From contig NZ_RZIS01000002.1 in the NCBI RefSeq assembly GCF_005281835.1, positions 682,001 through 746,000 on the forward strand: DNA of 64,000 nucleotides. Reading direction: 5' to 3'. The notes below the pieces were generated by a model, which was given only the letters and a program-made list of their open reading frames with translations, ran no database searches and was not told where the DNA came from. The DNA is from Vibrio profundi (GTDB lineage: Bacteria > Pseudomonadota > Gammaproteobacteria > Enterobacterales > Vibrionaceae). The position numbers and the translations under genes are program-made. Positions 1 through 8,305 of this stretch are shown in pieces (within the stretch, counting starts at the first letter, position 1; each line of letters begins with the position of its first letter).

Positions 1-172
1 AAACTGAAACATTTATCCCAGATCAAACATCATTCAATGAACCATTTCTAATGGCCTAGATTCATTTTTCTAATGAATGATAAGTGCAAACTTAGATTGA
101 GATAGTGAGTGTTACGTGGGCAGATTGATGTTGTCGACTACACTAAGATAAGGCTCTCAACGTGGAGGTGCA

Positions 173-904
173 GTGAAGATATTCAGTTGTGTTTCAATTT
201 TGGTGATGTGCATGGCCTTAGTGAGCGTGCATGCTTCGACATTGACTGCGGCTCAAAGTGTTTGGCCGCCCTTTATTCATGATGGAAAGCCACCTCATGG
301 AGTGATTGTCGATATCGTAGAAGAGGCCTTTGAAAGCCAAGGTTACACAATGGAATTGCAAATCAAACCGTGGTCACGCGCGATGAAAGAAGTGATGCGA
401 GCACGGACGGATGCGTTGATTGCGGTTTGGTACACCGATAAACGCGCTGAAAAGCTGCTTTTTAGTGACAGTTATTTAGACTCGAAGCAAGTGATCATAG
501 CGGCCAAAGAAGATCAGTTGACTTATACCGGTTTGCCCAGTTTAAGTGGGTTATCGGTAGGTACGATCACCGATTATGCTTACGATCAGGCCTTTTTGAT
601 TTCGACTCAGTTTGAGCGAGTAGAAGGGGACAGTTTAGAGCAGAGTATTCGCCGATTACAGACAAAGCGGGTGGATGCGATTATCTCTAATGAGAGAGTT
701 GCCAAATACACCTTGGGCAGTATGAAGATAGACAAAAACATGTATGACTTCTTTTCGCCGAGTGTTTCTGTGAACCCTTTGTACATCGCAATCGGCTTAG
801 AAAACCCAAGAGCCTATGAGTTGATAGGAGCGTTCAACCAAGGTTTAGCCGAAATTAAAGCCAATGGTCGGTATCAGGAAATCTTAAGGCGTCATCAAGA
901 ATAA
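173..904 (+). CDS. Periplasmic family-3 solute-binding protein
   Basis: A 243-residue protein with an N-terminal signal peptide (about residues 1-21, cleaved near VHA) followed by a family-3 extracellular solute-binding fold, the type that captures amino acids or similar small molecules for ABC transporters. The start is GTG, with GGAGG about five bases upstream. No permease or ATPase gene lies beside it, so it may work with a distant transporter or as a stand-alone sensor subunit. The ligand cannot be read from the sequence. It is followed at once by a hairpin terminator. Confidence 0.8.
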   Translation: MKIFSCVSILVMCMALVSVHASTLTAAQSVWPPFIHDGKPPHGVIVDIVEEAFESQGYTMELQIKPWSRAMKEVMRARTDALIAVWYTDKRAEKLLFSDSYLDSKQVIIAAKEDQLTYTGLPSLSGLSVGTITDYAYDQAFLISTQFERVEGDSLEQSIRRLQTKRVDAIISNERVAKYTLGSMKIDKNMYDFFSPSVSVNPLYIAIGLENPRAYELIGAFNQGLAEIKANGRYQEILRRHQE

Positions 905-930
905 AGTCAGCAAAAATGCTGACTTTATTT
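903..930 (+). terminator. Rho-independent terminator after the solute-binding protein
   Basis: A 9-bp stem (AAAGTCAGC / GCTGACTTT) with a short A-rich loop overlaps the stop codon and runs into ATTT. It ends the upstream plus-strand gene and may also act on the convergent serine dehydratase transcript. Confidence 0.7.
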
Positions 931-992
931 ATCTACAACTATCAGATAACCCAATCGTCATTTTATCTGAGATAACAGATGCTTACTGAAGT

Positions 993-2363
993 TTACTCAC
1001 AAGGCGGTGCGATATGAATGACTGCTAATCCACCCAGTGATGTTTCGCGGTACTTTTTGTTCATATCTTTACCTGTTTGGTACATGGTCTCGATCACTTT
1101 ATCTAAAGAGATAAGACACTTACTAGTACGCTTCAGAGCCATTCTAGATGCATTGATCGCCTTCATTGCACCCATAGCGTTACGCTCGATACACGGTACT
1201 TGTACTAGTCCACCAATTGGGTCACAAGTCATGCCCAGAGAGTGTTCCATCGCAATCTCTGCCGCAATACAAATCTGTTCGTTGCTACCGCCGCGAAGAG
1301 CGGTTAAGCCCGCCGCCGCCATTGAAGACGAAACGCCTACCTCACCTTGACAGCCAACCTCAGCGCCAGAGATAGATGCGTTAGTCTTGTATAAAATACC
1401 AATTGCGCCAGACACGGCTAAGAAGTCTTTTAGCTGTTTAGTGTCGAGCTCTTTGATGAATCTGTGGTAGTACATTAGCACAGCAGGGATAACACCAGCC
1501 GCACCGTTGGTCGGTGACGTCACCACTTGTCCGCCGGCGGCGTTTTCTTCACTAACCGCAAAAGCGAATAGGTTGATCCAATCCATAATTTCCATTGGAT
1601 CGCTTTCTACAGCTGCGTTAGCTTCTAGTTTTTTCAGTAGAGCAGGCGCACGTCGGGTTACTTCTAGTCCACCTTCCAAGATACCTTCGGTGTCGAAGCC
1701 GCGTTGCATACACAGCGACATGACTTTCCAAATTTGTTCTGTTTTTTGATCAATGATATCCATGTCTTGGAAAGACACTTCATTACGCAATACCAAACCG
1801 CCTAAGCTTAGGCCATGCTTTTCCGCCGTTTCTAAAAATTGCTCAGCAGATGTGAATGGGAATTCCACGCTCACTTCTTCTGATTGCTTACCATTCTCTA
1901 ACTCATCAGCCGTTGCAATGAAACCACCACCAATTGAGTAATACGTTTCAATGGCCAATTGGTTTCCAGCCGCGTCGAACGCGGAAATTGTCATTCCGTT
2001 TTCATGAAGTGGTAAATTGGTGTCGTGGAACAGCATGTCGGTATCTACATCGAATGTCACTTCGTGGACACCGCTGATCGCTAGGCGCTTTTCCTCTACC
2101 GCTTTTTTCATTGCGAGATTAGCGCTAGAAATCTTGATGGTGTCAGGGCGATTACCAAGCAGGCCTAAAATAGTGGCTCTATCAGTATGGTGACCTTTAC
2201 CGGTCAGTGATAATGAACCATAGAGATCAATTTGGATTCGCGCGACGTCGCTTAATTGCGGTTGAATGATTTGAGTAAAGTTAAACCCCGCAATCATTGG
2301 CCCGTTCGTATGGGAACTGGATGGGCCGACGCCGATTTTGTAGATATCAAAGATAGACAGCAT
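993..2363 (-). CDS. sdaA: L-serine dehydratase (single-chain, iron-sulfur type)
   Basis: A 456-residue protein that deaminates L-serine to pyruvate and ammonia in the cytoplasm. It has the N-terminal beta domain (GPSSSHTNGPM) and the C-terminal alpha domain (TSPTNGAAGVIPAV), with Cys residues in CQGEVG and CDPIGGLVQVPC that fit the 4Fe-4S ligands. The penultimate residue is Cys, and enzymes of this class carry a Cys near the C-terminus. I chose the ATG at 2363 because AGGAAG sits six bases upstream; an in-frame ATG 21 bases earlier lacks a site. The choice between sdaA and sdaB is by similarity only. Confidence 0.92.
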   Translation of the reverse strand: MLSIFDIYKIGVGPSSSHTNGPMIAGFNFTQIIQPQLSDVARIQIDLYGSLSLTGKGHHTDRATILGLLGNRPDTIKISSANLAMKKAVEEKRLAISGVHEVTFDVDTDMLFHDTNLPLHENGMTISAFDAAGNQLAIETYYSIGGGFIATADELENGKQSEEVSVEFPFTSAEQFLETAEKHGLSLGGLVLRNEVSFQDMDIIDQKTEQIWKVMSLCMQRGFDTEGILEGGLEVTRRAPALLKKLEANAAVESDPMEIMDWINLFAFAVSEENAAGGQVVTSPTNGAAGVIPAVLMYYHRFIKELDTKQLKDFLAVSGAIGILYKTNASISGAEVGCQGEVGVSSSMAAAGLTALRGGSNEQICIAAEIAMEHSLGMTCDPIGGLVQVPCIERNAMGAMKAINASRMALKRTSKCLISLDKVIETMYQTGKDMNKKYRETSLGGLAVIHIAPPCE

Positions 2364-2644
2364 AATTACTTCCTGTGCAGGCATGCTTGCTGAGCAAGCT
2401 ATTCAATAGTTATATAGTCGATCGAGGCAGTAAAACGGTGTGACCATCTCGATAGATTCGTTTATCGTCTGGCTCATCTATGTGAGTTTAAGACTGGCTA
2501 CATACGTCAATTAAGTGATTTGTCGCTTAATGAGAGCGATAGTGCGACACACTTAAAAGGTACGAAGCCTAAAATACTTTCGATAATTTAAATTGTATAC
2601 ATAATTCACTTTATTCAATATTGAAAACGAGACTTGAGCATTAA

Positions 2645-3526
2645 ATGAGCACAAATCACATCCTGATTGTTCTAGGAAAAAGGCTAAACAACAATTTATT
2701 GACCAAAGAAGGCTCAAGTCGAGTTGAAGCGTTACATCGATATTTGAAACGTCATGATAACCTTCAACAAACCGCGGTCGCATTTTGTGGTGGTGTTACT
2801 GCTGGTCAAAACGTGTCAGAAGCACAAATGATGCATGAGTATTTTCGTGAATTGGAATCCACGTTAGCTACGCCATTCGAGCTATCGGCAGTGATCTTAG
2901 AACAAGAATCTACGAATACCGTAGAAAACATTCAAAATGTGGCCAGAGCACTGATTGAAAGTCAGCTGTTTCAAAAAGGTCAGTCGATAACGGTGACCTT
3001 TGTTTCCAATGACTACCACTTACAACGAATCTTCGATATTCAGGATTTGATGGACGAGCAAGGGCTGTTGAGAGTATTGATTGAGAAGTGCAGCCTATTG
3101 GGTGTTGAATTAGACATTCAGCGAGAGGTGGCTCAGCATATAGCGGTGGCGTACCCTCATCAAACGGTGCAGGGGCAATTGTTTCTGCTTATGGATGAGC
3201 TAACTACTTACCGAGTGTATTTGGAAGGTGTTTCCGTAGGTGCTTTTGAGCGGGAGTTACATTCTGTTAGAGAAGTACCCGCGAGTACGTCGTTGCAAGC
3301 ACTGAAACGAGTGGGTGAGCTTTTGGATTCAAGCAAGGGCGTGGATACGTCTTTTGCTCTCGTCACTCCTCTGTTACCCGTTCTCAAAGCTTGTATTGAA
3401 CAAACCCCAGCAGGCACACCAATTGAAAAAGTCAGGGAGTATTTAGCTTTGCTAGATACCAACCTGACTTTTCTTAATCGATACTTAGATCCTGAGGTGA
3501 GCTTAGAGCACCGCTGGTGGCGCTAG
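2645..3526 (+). CDS. DUF218 / YdcF-family protein
   Basis: A 293-residue protein whose first ~170 residues carry the DUF218 (YdcF/SanA/ElyC) signature: an N-terminal ILIVLGKRL strand, the FCGGVTAG glycine turn, the LEQESTNTVEN motif and SNDYHLQRI near the end of the domain. Family members are implicated in envelope biology, but the reaction is unknown. There is no signal peptide or obvious membrane segment, so a cytoplasmic location is likely. The last ~110 residues are helical and not recognised. It is divergent from serine dehydratase and convergent with the next gene, five bases away. Confidence 0.7.
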   Translation: MSTNHILIVLGKRLNNNLLTKEGSSRVEALHRYLKRHDNLQQTAVAFCGGVTAGQNVSEAQMMHEYFRELESTLATPFELSAVILEQESTNTVENIQNVARALIESQLFQKGQSITVTFVSNDYHLQRIFDIQDLMDEQGLLRVLIEKCSLLGVELDIQREVAQHIAVAYPHQTVQGQLFLLMDELTTYRVYLEGVSVGAFERELHSVREVPASTSLQALKRVGELLDSSKGVDTSFALVTPLLPVLKACIEQTPAGTPIEKVREYLALLDTNLTFLNRYLDPEVSLEHRWWR

Positions 3527-3531
3527 TGAAA

Positions 3532-4212
3532 CTAAGCTTTCTTTTTGGTTAAACCTAGTACGGTTTTAATAGCCGCAAATGCGATCAGACAGTAGCTAAG
3601 CAGTTCCGTCCCTTCTTCGGCTATGTTTTTAACATTGCGAATGTAGTGCTCGTCCATTACACCTTGCCAAAAACTTCCCATGCCAAATAAGCGTGAAAAT
3701 ACTAGCAGTAACATGACACCAGTAATCAGTAAGTTCATGTGCGGAGAAGCTAAAATTAATGCTAATTGGTCGAGTGTTTTCTTCCCATTTTTACACGCAT
3801 AAAAAATAGCGGACCCTGCGATAAGAACAGCTGGATATACCCAAGCACCATGTACGATTTGGTCAAACCAATGGTCTAGTTCGCGGATAAATAACACTGC
3901 AAAGAAGGCACTAATTAGAGTGGCGGCGTGTTTTATCTCGCTTTTCTCTCGCGCTAGGTAGGCAAAAGATAAAGAGCTTACAGCCAATAAGAATTGCTGC
4001 AGCATCTCAGTGACAGACGTTTCACCGATCGAACCACTTAAAAGCACGAAGTCGATGCGGATCGCCAAATTCACGATAAGACCGATTGCCATCACAACTA
4101 AAGCTGTCTGACAGCGTTTGAAAATGACTTTAGAAGTAGATTGCGACAGCGTAAATTCAGGTAGCTCGATGGACATTTGGCTACGTGTTTCCGAGTTTGG
4201 TTGGCTCTTCAT
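3532..4212 (-). CDS. Multi-spanning membrane protein of unknown function
   Basis: A 226-residue protein with about six hydrophobic segments and a charged cytoplasmic C-terminus ending KKKA. I do not recognise the family. Conserved-looking loop residues include RELDHWFDQIVHG in the middle and EHYIRNVKN before the last helix. Neither the first ATG nor the in-frame ATG at 4176 has a clear ribosome site, so the start is uncertain. A perfect CRP consensus lies 24-39 bases upstream of the listed start, so cAMP-CRP very likely controls this gene. It stands alone as a transcription unit. Confidence 0.65.
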   Translation of the reverse strand: MKSQPNSETRSQMSIELPEFTLSQSTSKVIFKRCQTALVVMAIGLIVNLAIRIDFVLLSGSIGETSVTEMLQQFLLAVSSLSFAYLAREKSEIKHAATLISAFFAVLFIRELDHWFDQIVHGAWVYPAVLIAGSAIFYACKNGKKTLDQLALILASPHMNLLITGVMLLLVFSRLFGMGSFWQGVMDEHYIRNVKNIAEEGTELLSYCLIAFAAIKTVLGLTKKKA

Positions 4213-4235
4213 TATCAGTGTGACTTATAAATTAG

Positions 4236-4251
4236 TGTGATTTATGTCACA
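4236..4251. promoter_or_regulatory. Perfect CRP-binding consensus
   Basis: The 16-base site TGTGATTTATGTCACA matches TGTGA-N6-TCACA exactly. It lies upstream of the minus-strand membrane protein gene. Its centre is about 31 bases from the listed ATG and about 67 from the alternative ATG at 4176. Confidence 0.7.
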
Positions 4252-4403
4252 TTCTATATTTGGTTTCGAGAGAAATGTCAGAGGAATGTCAGGAAAGGAA
4301 CACTGTACAATTGAGTTCTCACTCTATATTCAGCATGAATCCTAGGTGCAGAATATAGAACGAGAAAAATATGATAAGAAATTTAACTAGTTAGACAAAC
4401 TGG

Positions 4404-4658
4404 TTATGAGCTTGACTCTTCTTTGTGGTTGTTGCGGAAATATTCCCACTGTTCGATACGTTGGTCGTCTGAAAATACGCAGTAAGTGACACGTTGTTTG
4501 TTTTCAGTAACCGTCTCTAGTTCACCGTCTTGTTGTACGCAATATACTGCCGCAGGGTTGGCCATAGAAACGCGCTCTTTCTCACTGTATTCAGAGTATT
4601 CATTGGCACAGCCTGCTAAAACCATGCTTGCAGCCATCAGTAACCCGATTGATTTCAT
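4404..4658 (-). CDS. DUF333 lipoprotein
   Basis: An 84-residue lipoprotein. Residues 1-17 form a lipoprotein signal ending in the lipobox LAGC, so the mature chain begins at Cys. The rest fits the short DUF333 domain, with the NPAAVYC start, a second Cys in TYCVF and a WEYF motif near the end; E. coli YoaF is of this kind. The function is unknown. The start at 4658 is supported by GGAGAAAGT just upstream, while an ATG ten codons earlier would spoil the signal peptide. Confidence 0.75.
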   Translation of the reverse strand: MKSIGLLMAASMVLAGCANEYSEYSEKERVSMANPAAVYCVQQDGELETVTENKQRVTYCVFSDDQRIEQWEYFRNNHKEESSS

Positions 4659-4898
4659 ACTTTCTCCTAAGTGAATATTGGGTGACATATGAAATCAGTA
4701 TATTTTAGATTTAACAAAATGGTGTGTGAACTTGGTCAAGAGATTGATTCAGACTATTATTTACACATGTTTAGGTAAATTTTGAGCTTTAGATCAAGCT
4801 TAAACATGAAGGTGCTTGAAGCCTGTGAATCATCTCTTGATTGCAAGTATTCTATGCGGTTATCTTTACTTAAAACGTTATATGGCAAAGGAATTAAA

Positions 4899-5831
4899 AT
4901 GTCAGACCAAAAATACCGATTAGTAACGCGCAGCGATTTTGATGGACTAGTGTGTGCGGTGCTACTAAAGCAAAAGTTCGAAATTGACGATATTAAGTTT
5001 GTTCATCCAAAAGATATGCAAGATGGCAAGGTCGAGATTACTCCCAACGATATCGTAACGAACCTACCTTACGTGGCTGACTCTCATTTAACGTTTGATC
5101 ACCACCTATCTGAAACCATTCGTAATAGCGGTGAGCGTCCAAATCACGTCATTGATCCTGATGCACCATCGGCAGCAAGAGTAGTTTGGGATTACTATGG
5201 TGGCACAGATACTTTCCCTGTTGAATGGGAAGAAATGATGGAAGCCGTCGACAAAGGTGACTCAGCACAATTTAACCGTGATGAAGTATTGGATTCTAAA
5301 GACTGGAACCTATTGAACTTTTTAATGGACGCAAGGACTGGTTTAGGCCGCTTCCGTGAATTCCGCATTTCTAACTATGCACTAATGATGGATCTTATCG
5401 ATTACTGTAAGAACCACACGATCGAAGAAATTTTAGCGCTACCAGATGTAAAAGAACGAATCGACCTATACCGCGATCATGAAGCTAAATTTAAAGAACA
5501 AGTAAAACGTTGCGCAACCGTTCATAAGAACTTGGTTGTGCTAGATCTCGTGGAAGAGGACACCATCTACGCTGGCAACCGCTTTATGATCTATGCGTTG
5601 TTCCCTGAGTGTAATATTTCAATCCACAAAATGTGGGGCTTTCAAAAGCAGAACATTGTTTTCGCAACGGGCAAATCCATCTTTGATCGTGGCTCAAAAA
5701 CGAATGTTGGTGAGCTAATGCTTAAATATGGTGGCGGCGGTCATAACGCCGCGGGAACGTGTCAAATTCCTACGCCAGATGCAGGTAAGGTTGAGCAAGA
5801 GCTTATTGAAGCCATCACCGCAGACGGTTAA
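4899..5831 (+). CDS. DHH/DHHA1-family phosphoesterase
   Basis: A 310-residue cytoplasmic protein of the DHH superfamily, which includes exopolyphosphatases, nanoRNases and cyclic-dinucleotide phosphodiesterases. Visible motifs are SDFDGLVC near the N-terminus, FDHHLSE about 80 residues in, and the C-terminal DHHA1 signature GGGGHNAAG. Together they predict a manganese-dependent phosphoesterase, but the substrate cannot be named. I chose the ATG at 4899 because AAAGGA precedes it and the DHH fold begins immediately; the open frame extends 39 codons further upstream without a good site. A terminator follows. Confidence 0.8.
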   Translation: MSDQKYRLVTRSDFDGLVCAVLLKQKFEIDDIKFVHPKDMQDGKVEITPNDIVTNLPYVADSHLTFDHHLSETIRNSGERPNHVIDPDAPSAARVVWDYYGGTDTFPVEWEEMMEAVDKGDSAQFNRDEVLDSKDWNLLNFLMDARTGLGRFREFRISNYALMMDLIDYCKNHTIEEILALPDVKERIDLYRDHEAKFKEQVKRCATVHKNLVVLDLVEEDTIYAGNRFMIYALFPECNISIHKMWGFQKQNIVFATGKSIFDRGSKTNVGELMLKYGGGGHNAAGTCQIPTPDAGKVEQELIEAITADG

Positions 5832-5883
5832 TGACTAATAGCCATTGATGATTGCCACTGGGAACTCTTTTGGAAAATAGTGT

Positions 5884-5911
5884 AAGCCCTGCGAATGAAG
5901 CGGGGCTTTTT
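5884..5911 (+). terminator. Rho-independent terminator
   Basis: A 9-bp stem (AAGCCCTGC / GCGGGGCTT, with one wobble pair) and a T-tract lie 50 bases after the DHH phosphoesterase gene. Confidence 0.8.
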
Positions 5912-5973
5912 GTTGCGCTCAATTCCCGTTTGAGTGTGTTACCATGCGCAAAAATTACAGATATTGATGCATT

Positions 5974-6492
5974 ATGAGACACCTAAAAACCACTGTTCAC
6001 CCAGATATTGATCATCTAGATGATAAGTCCGTGTACAAGCGTAACGCGGCGAGAGCGATCGTGCTTGATGGCGAAAATATCTTGATGCTTTATACGCAGC
6101 GTTATCATGATTACACTATCCCAGGTGGTGGTTTAGATGAGGGTGAAGATGTCATTGCTGGTATGGTGCGCGAACTTGAAGAAGAGACTGGTGCGCAGAA
6201 TATTCACAGCATTAAGCCATTTGGTATCTTTGAAGAATTCCGCCCTTGGTACAAAGACGATGCAGACATTGTCCATATGATTTCGTACTGCTACACCTGT
6301 AAAATTGATCGCGAGCTAGGTGAAACCGCGTTTGAAGATTATGAAATTAAAAACGGCATGAAGCCGGTTTGGATTAATATTCACGATGCGATTGCACACA
6401 ACGAGAAGACCATGGCCGAGAGCCCGAAAAAGGGTATGAGCATTGAGCGCGAAACGTTTTTATTGCATTTGATTGCTAAAGAGATGCTGTAG
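5974..6492 (+). CDS. NUDIX hydrolase
   Basis: A 172-residue protein with a complete Nudix box about residues 48-70 (GGGLDEGED then RELEEETGA), including the glutamates that bind the catalytic metal. Such enzymes hydrolyse nucleoside diphosphates linked to another moiety. Which nucleotide this one uses cannot be told. It is a single-gene unit between a terminator and the broken phage-type gene that opens the accessory island. Confidence 0.85.
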   Translation: MRHLKTTVHPDIDHLDDKSVYKRNAARAIVLDGENILMLYTQRYHDYTIPGGGLDEGEDVIAGMVRELEEETGAQNIHSIKPFGIFEEFRPWYKDDADIVHMISYCYTCKIDRELGETAFEDYEIKNGMKPVWINIHDAIAHNEKTMAESPKKGMSIERETFLLHLIAKEML

Positions 6493-6522
6493 GTTAAAAA
6501 CGTTTTAAAGACCTTTCAAACG

Positions 6523-6708
6523 CTAGATTACATCTTTTGCCGCTATTTTTCCGAACGGCTCAGAGTATGGCTGAAGGTTATTCATCACGAAAGAGTGGCC
6601 GCATTCTGGGTCACTACAACTACAATATAAGTCGTTATAACCCGCTGAAATATGGTTGGATTTTTGTATGCGGGCTTTCTAGCCACACTCAGGGCAAACT
6701 ACTCTCAT
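6523..6708 (-). pseudogene. Ogr/Delta-type phage zinc-finger gene, broken by an early stop
   Basis: Reading from the ATG at 6708 gives MRVVCPECG, then a TAG stop at codon 10 (6679-6681), then an uninterrupted frame with C-S-C and DPECGHSFVMNNL to a natural TAG at 6523. Four zinc-type Cys (CPEC and CSDPEC) and the GHSFVM ending match the Ogr/Delta late-gene activators of P2-like phages. The single nonsense codon breaks an otherwise intact ~60-codon gene. It lies just downstream of the toxin/immunity array on the same strand and points to a phage origin for this island. Confidence 0.7.
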
Positions 6709-6817
6709 ATGACACCGTGAACCTATCGAAAAGATAGGCTCATGGTACTAAATTATGGTGGGGATTTATACTGTTGTAGTTGCTTGATTCAATGTTAGGG
6801 CAGCTAAGGGTATTTCC

Positions 6818-7264
6818 TCATTTCCTGCAAAGTGATGGGTCAGCGGCATATTTTTTCGCATAGAGAGGGAGGTAACCTACTGGAGTACCAGAGCATGCTT
6901 TTAGTCCTGCTTTTTCATACTTTGACTCATAAATATAAGGTGTGGCAAGTGTTAATAGAATAGCTAAAGCAGCAAACCCTAAACTAGAAAGCGGTAATCT
7001 TGCGCTGTACCTATCTTCCCACCGCTCTTCTGTTATTATATAGCATATACCCAAGATGAGCATTATCAGCATAATTATGCCTATGGGAATAACTGCAAGG
7101 TCAAATCGAGAATATACCTCGACATCGCCAATAGGTTGTCCTAATTCAATGATATTGTTCCACCCCATATAAAATGAAGCGGTAGTCATAATAGCAAAAA
7201 GCAGTGTACCTGCTGCTATCTTGTATATTCTTTTAATTTTTTCTAATGCAGGTTTTAGCTTCAT
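6818..7264 (-). CDS. Putative toxin-immunity membrane protein (copy 3)
   Basis: A 148-residue protein with three hydrophobic segments (about residues 14-35, 55-77 and 90-110) and a conserved extracytoplasmic-looking tail, YESKYEKAGLKACSGTPVGY, with two Cys. It is a close paralog of the protein at 7859-8305: YSRF, ERWEDRY and the Cys tail are shared. The ATG overlaps the stop of a truncated toxin tail (ATGA), the same arrangement as in the intact module. The immunity role is inferred from this linkage and the membrane topology; the family name is not known to me. The gene is intact although its toxin is nearly gone. Confidence 0.6.
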   Translation of the reverse strand: MKLKPALEKIKRIYKIAAGTLLFAIMTTASFYMGWNNIIELGQPIGDVEVYSRFDLAVIPIGIIMLIMLILGICYIITEERWEDRYSARLPLSSLGFAALAILLTLATPYIYESKYEKAGLKACSGTPVGYLPLYAKKYAADPSLCRK

Positions 7265-7398
7265 AATGATTTCAAAATCAATTCATTTAGTGATTTTTTT
7301 ACGAACGCTTTAACTTCGGTTTCTATTACTTCCTTGCCTGTTTCGAGCGCCCCAGAGACTAACATCGCAGCTAAATCAACAATGCTATCGTGAGCACT
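7261..7398 (-). pseudogene. Remnant C-terminal tail of a second toxin copy
   Basis: The minus-strand frame encodes 45 residues before a stop, with ALETGKEVIETEVK and KKSLNELILKSL. These line up without gaps with the last ~45 residues of the intact toxin (TLETGKKVIEAELK and KRSINELILKPI). A stop codon lies just upstream at 7399-7401 and no start is present, so it is not a working gene. Its TGA overlaps the ATG of the following immunity gene exactly as in the complete module. Confidence 0.75.
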
Positions 7399-7444
7399 TT
7401 ACTCCTTTGCGCTGTTCAATGTTAGGACACCTGAAGATGTACAT

Positions 7445-7845
7445 TCATTTCTTGCAAAGAAACGGGTCAATAACATATTTCTTTGCAAAGAGAGGTAGGT
7501 AACCTACATTGCACCAGAGCATACTTTGAGGCCAGATTTTTCGAAGCGTGACTCGTATATTGATAGTGTGATTAGTGTTACCAATGCACATAATATGAAT
7601 GAATTATTATACTGTAGCTAACAGCATTCCCAGAAAAGTCATCGAGACGTGTTTCTTTTTTTACAAAGTAAAACGGCAGCCACGAGCAACGAAATCTAAG
7701 TACCATCCATCGGAATCACTGCTAAGCTAAATCGAGAATATACATCTATGTCAGATACTACATTTAAAAGAGATAGTAGCTTGTTAATCCCGATGTATAA
7801 GCTAACGACGGCTAGGAGTGCTATCAAAACAGCCACATTTGCAAC
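7445..7845 (-). pseudogene. Decayed immunity paralog (copy 2)
   Basis: The minus strand first reads through a hydrophobic segment into YIGINKLLS and DIDVYSRFSLAVIPM, then meets a stop. Later frames recover YESRFEKSGLKVCSG, a one-base deletion, and GYLPLFAKKY to a TGA at 7445. All pieces align in order with the two intact 148-residue proteins on either side, so this is a third immunity-type gene inactivated by stops and frameshifts. It has no toxin portion directly upstream. Confidence 0.75.
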
Positions 7846-7858
7846 CTAGAGTGAGTCA

Positions 7859-8305
7859 TCATTTCCCGCAAAGTGATGGTTCAACAGCATATTTCTTTGC
7901 AAAGAGAGGGAGGTAACCTACCGGAGTACCCGAGCATGCTTTTAGCCCTGCCTTTTCATACTTTGACTCATAAATTGAAGGGGTTATTAGTGTTAAAATT
8001 AAGGCAATTCCGAAGAAGGCTAATGAAGACATCGGTAACGCCCCACCATATCTATCTTCCCAACGTTCCCCTGTAATGATATAGAATATGCTTATTATGG
8101 TCATTACAAGTGTAAAAATTCCCATAGGAATAAGGGAAAAATTGAATCGTGAGTATGTTTCTACTTCACCGATAGGCTGCCCAAACTCTAAGATGTTTAA
8201 GTATCCTATATAGAGCGCGTACACGGTAATTGCAGCAAAAATTAAGACTCCTGCTACGAGGGTGCAAATTCTTTTAAGTTTATTTACAAAGGATTTTATA
8301 TTCAT
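7859..8305 (-). CDS. Putative toxin-immunity membrane protein (copy 1)
   Basis: A 148-residue membrane protein with three hydrophobic segments and a Cys-containing C-terminal tail (KACSGTPVGYLPLF and SLCGK). Its ATG overlaps the toxin stop codon (ATGA), which implies coupled translation. That is common for toxin-immunity pairs, where the immunity protein of a pore-former sits in the inner membrane. The immunity role is inference; there is no recognised domain. It resembles copy 3 along its whole length, though the first two membrane segments have diverged more than the tail. Confidence 0.6.
   Translation of the reverse strand: MNIKSFVNKLKRICTLVAGVLIFAAITVYALYIGYLNILEFGQPIGEVETYSRFNFSLIPMGIFTLVMTIISIFYIITGERWEDRYGGALPMSSLAFFGIALILTLITPSIYESKYEKAGLKACSGTPVGYLPLFAKKYAVEPSLCGK

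Noticed and set aside
1..172. Possible upstream gene remnant at the left window edge.
   Set aside because: No frame with protein-like content is visible; it is treated as the leader of the solute-binding protein gene.
6537..6737. A 66-codon plus-strand frame.
   Set aside because: It is antisense to the Ogr-type pseudogene, whose Cys pattern is convincing, so this frame is a shadow.
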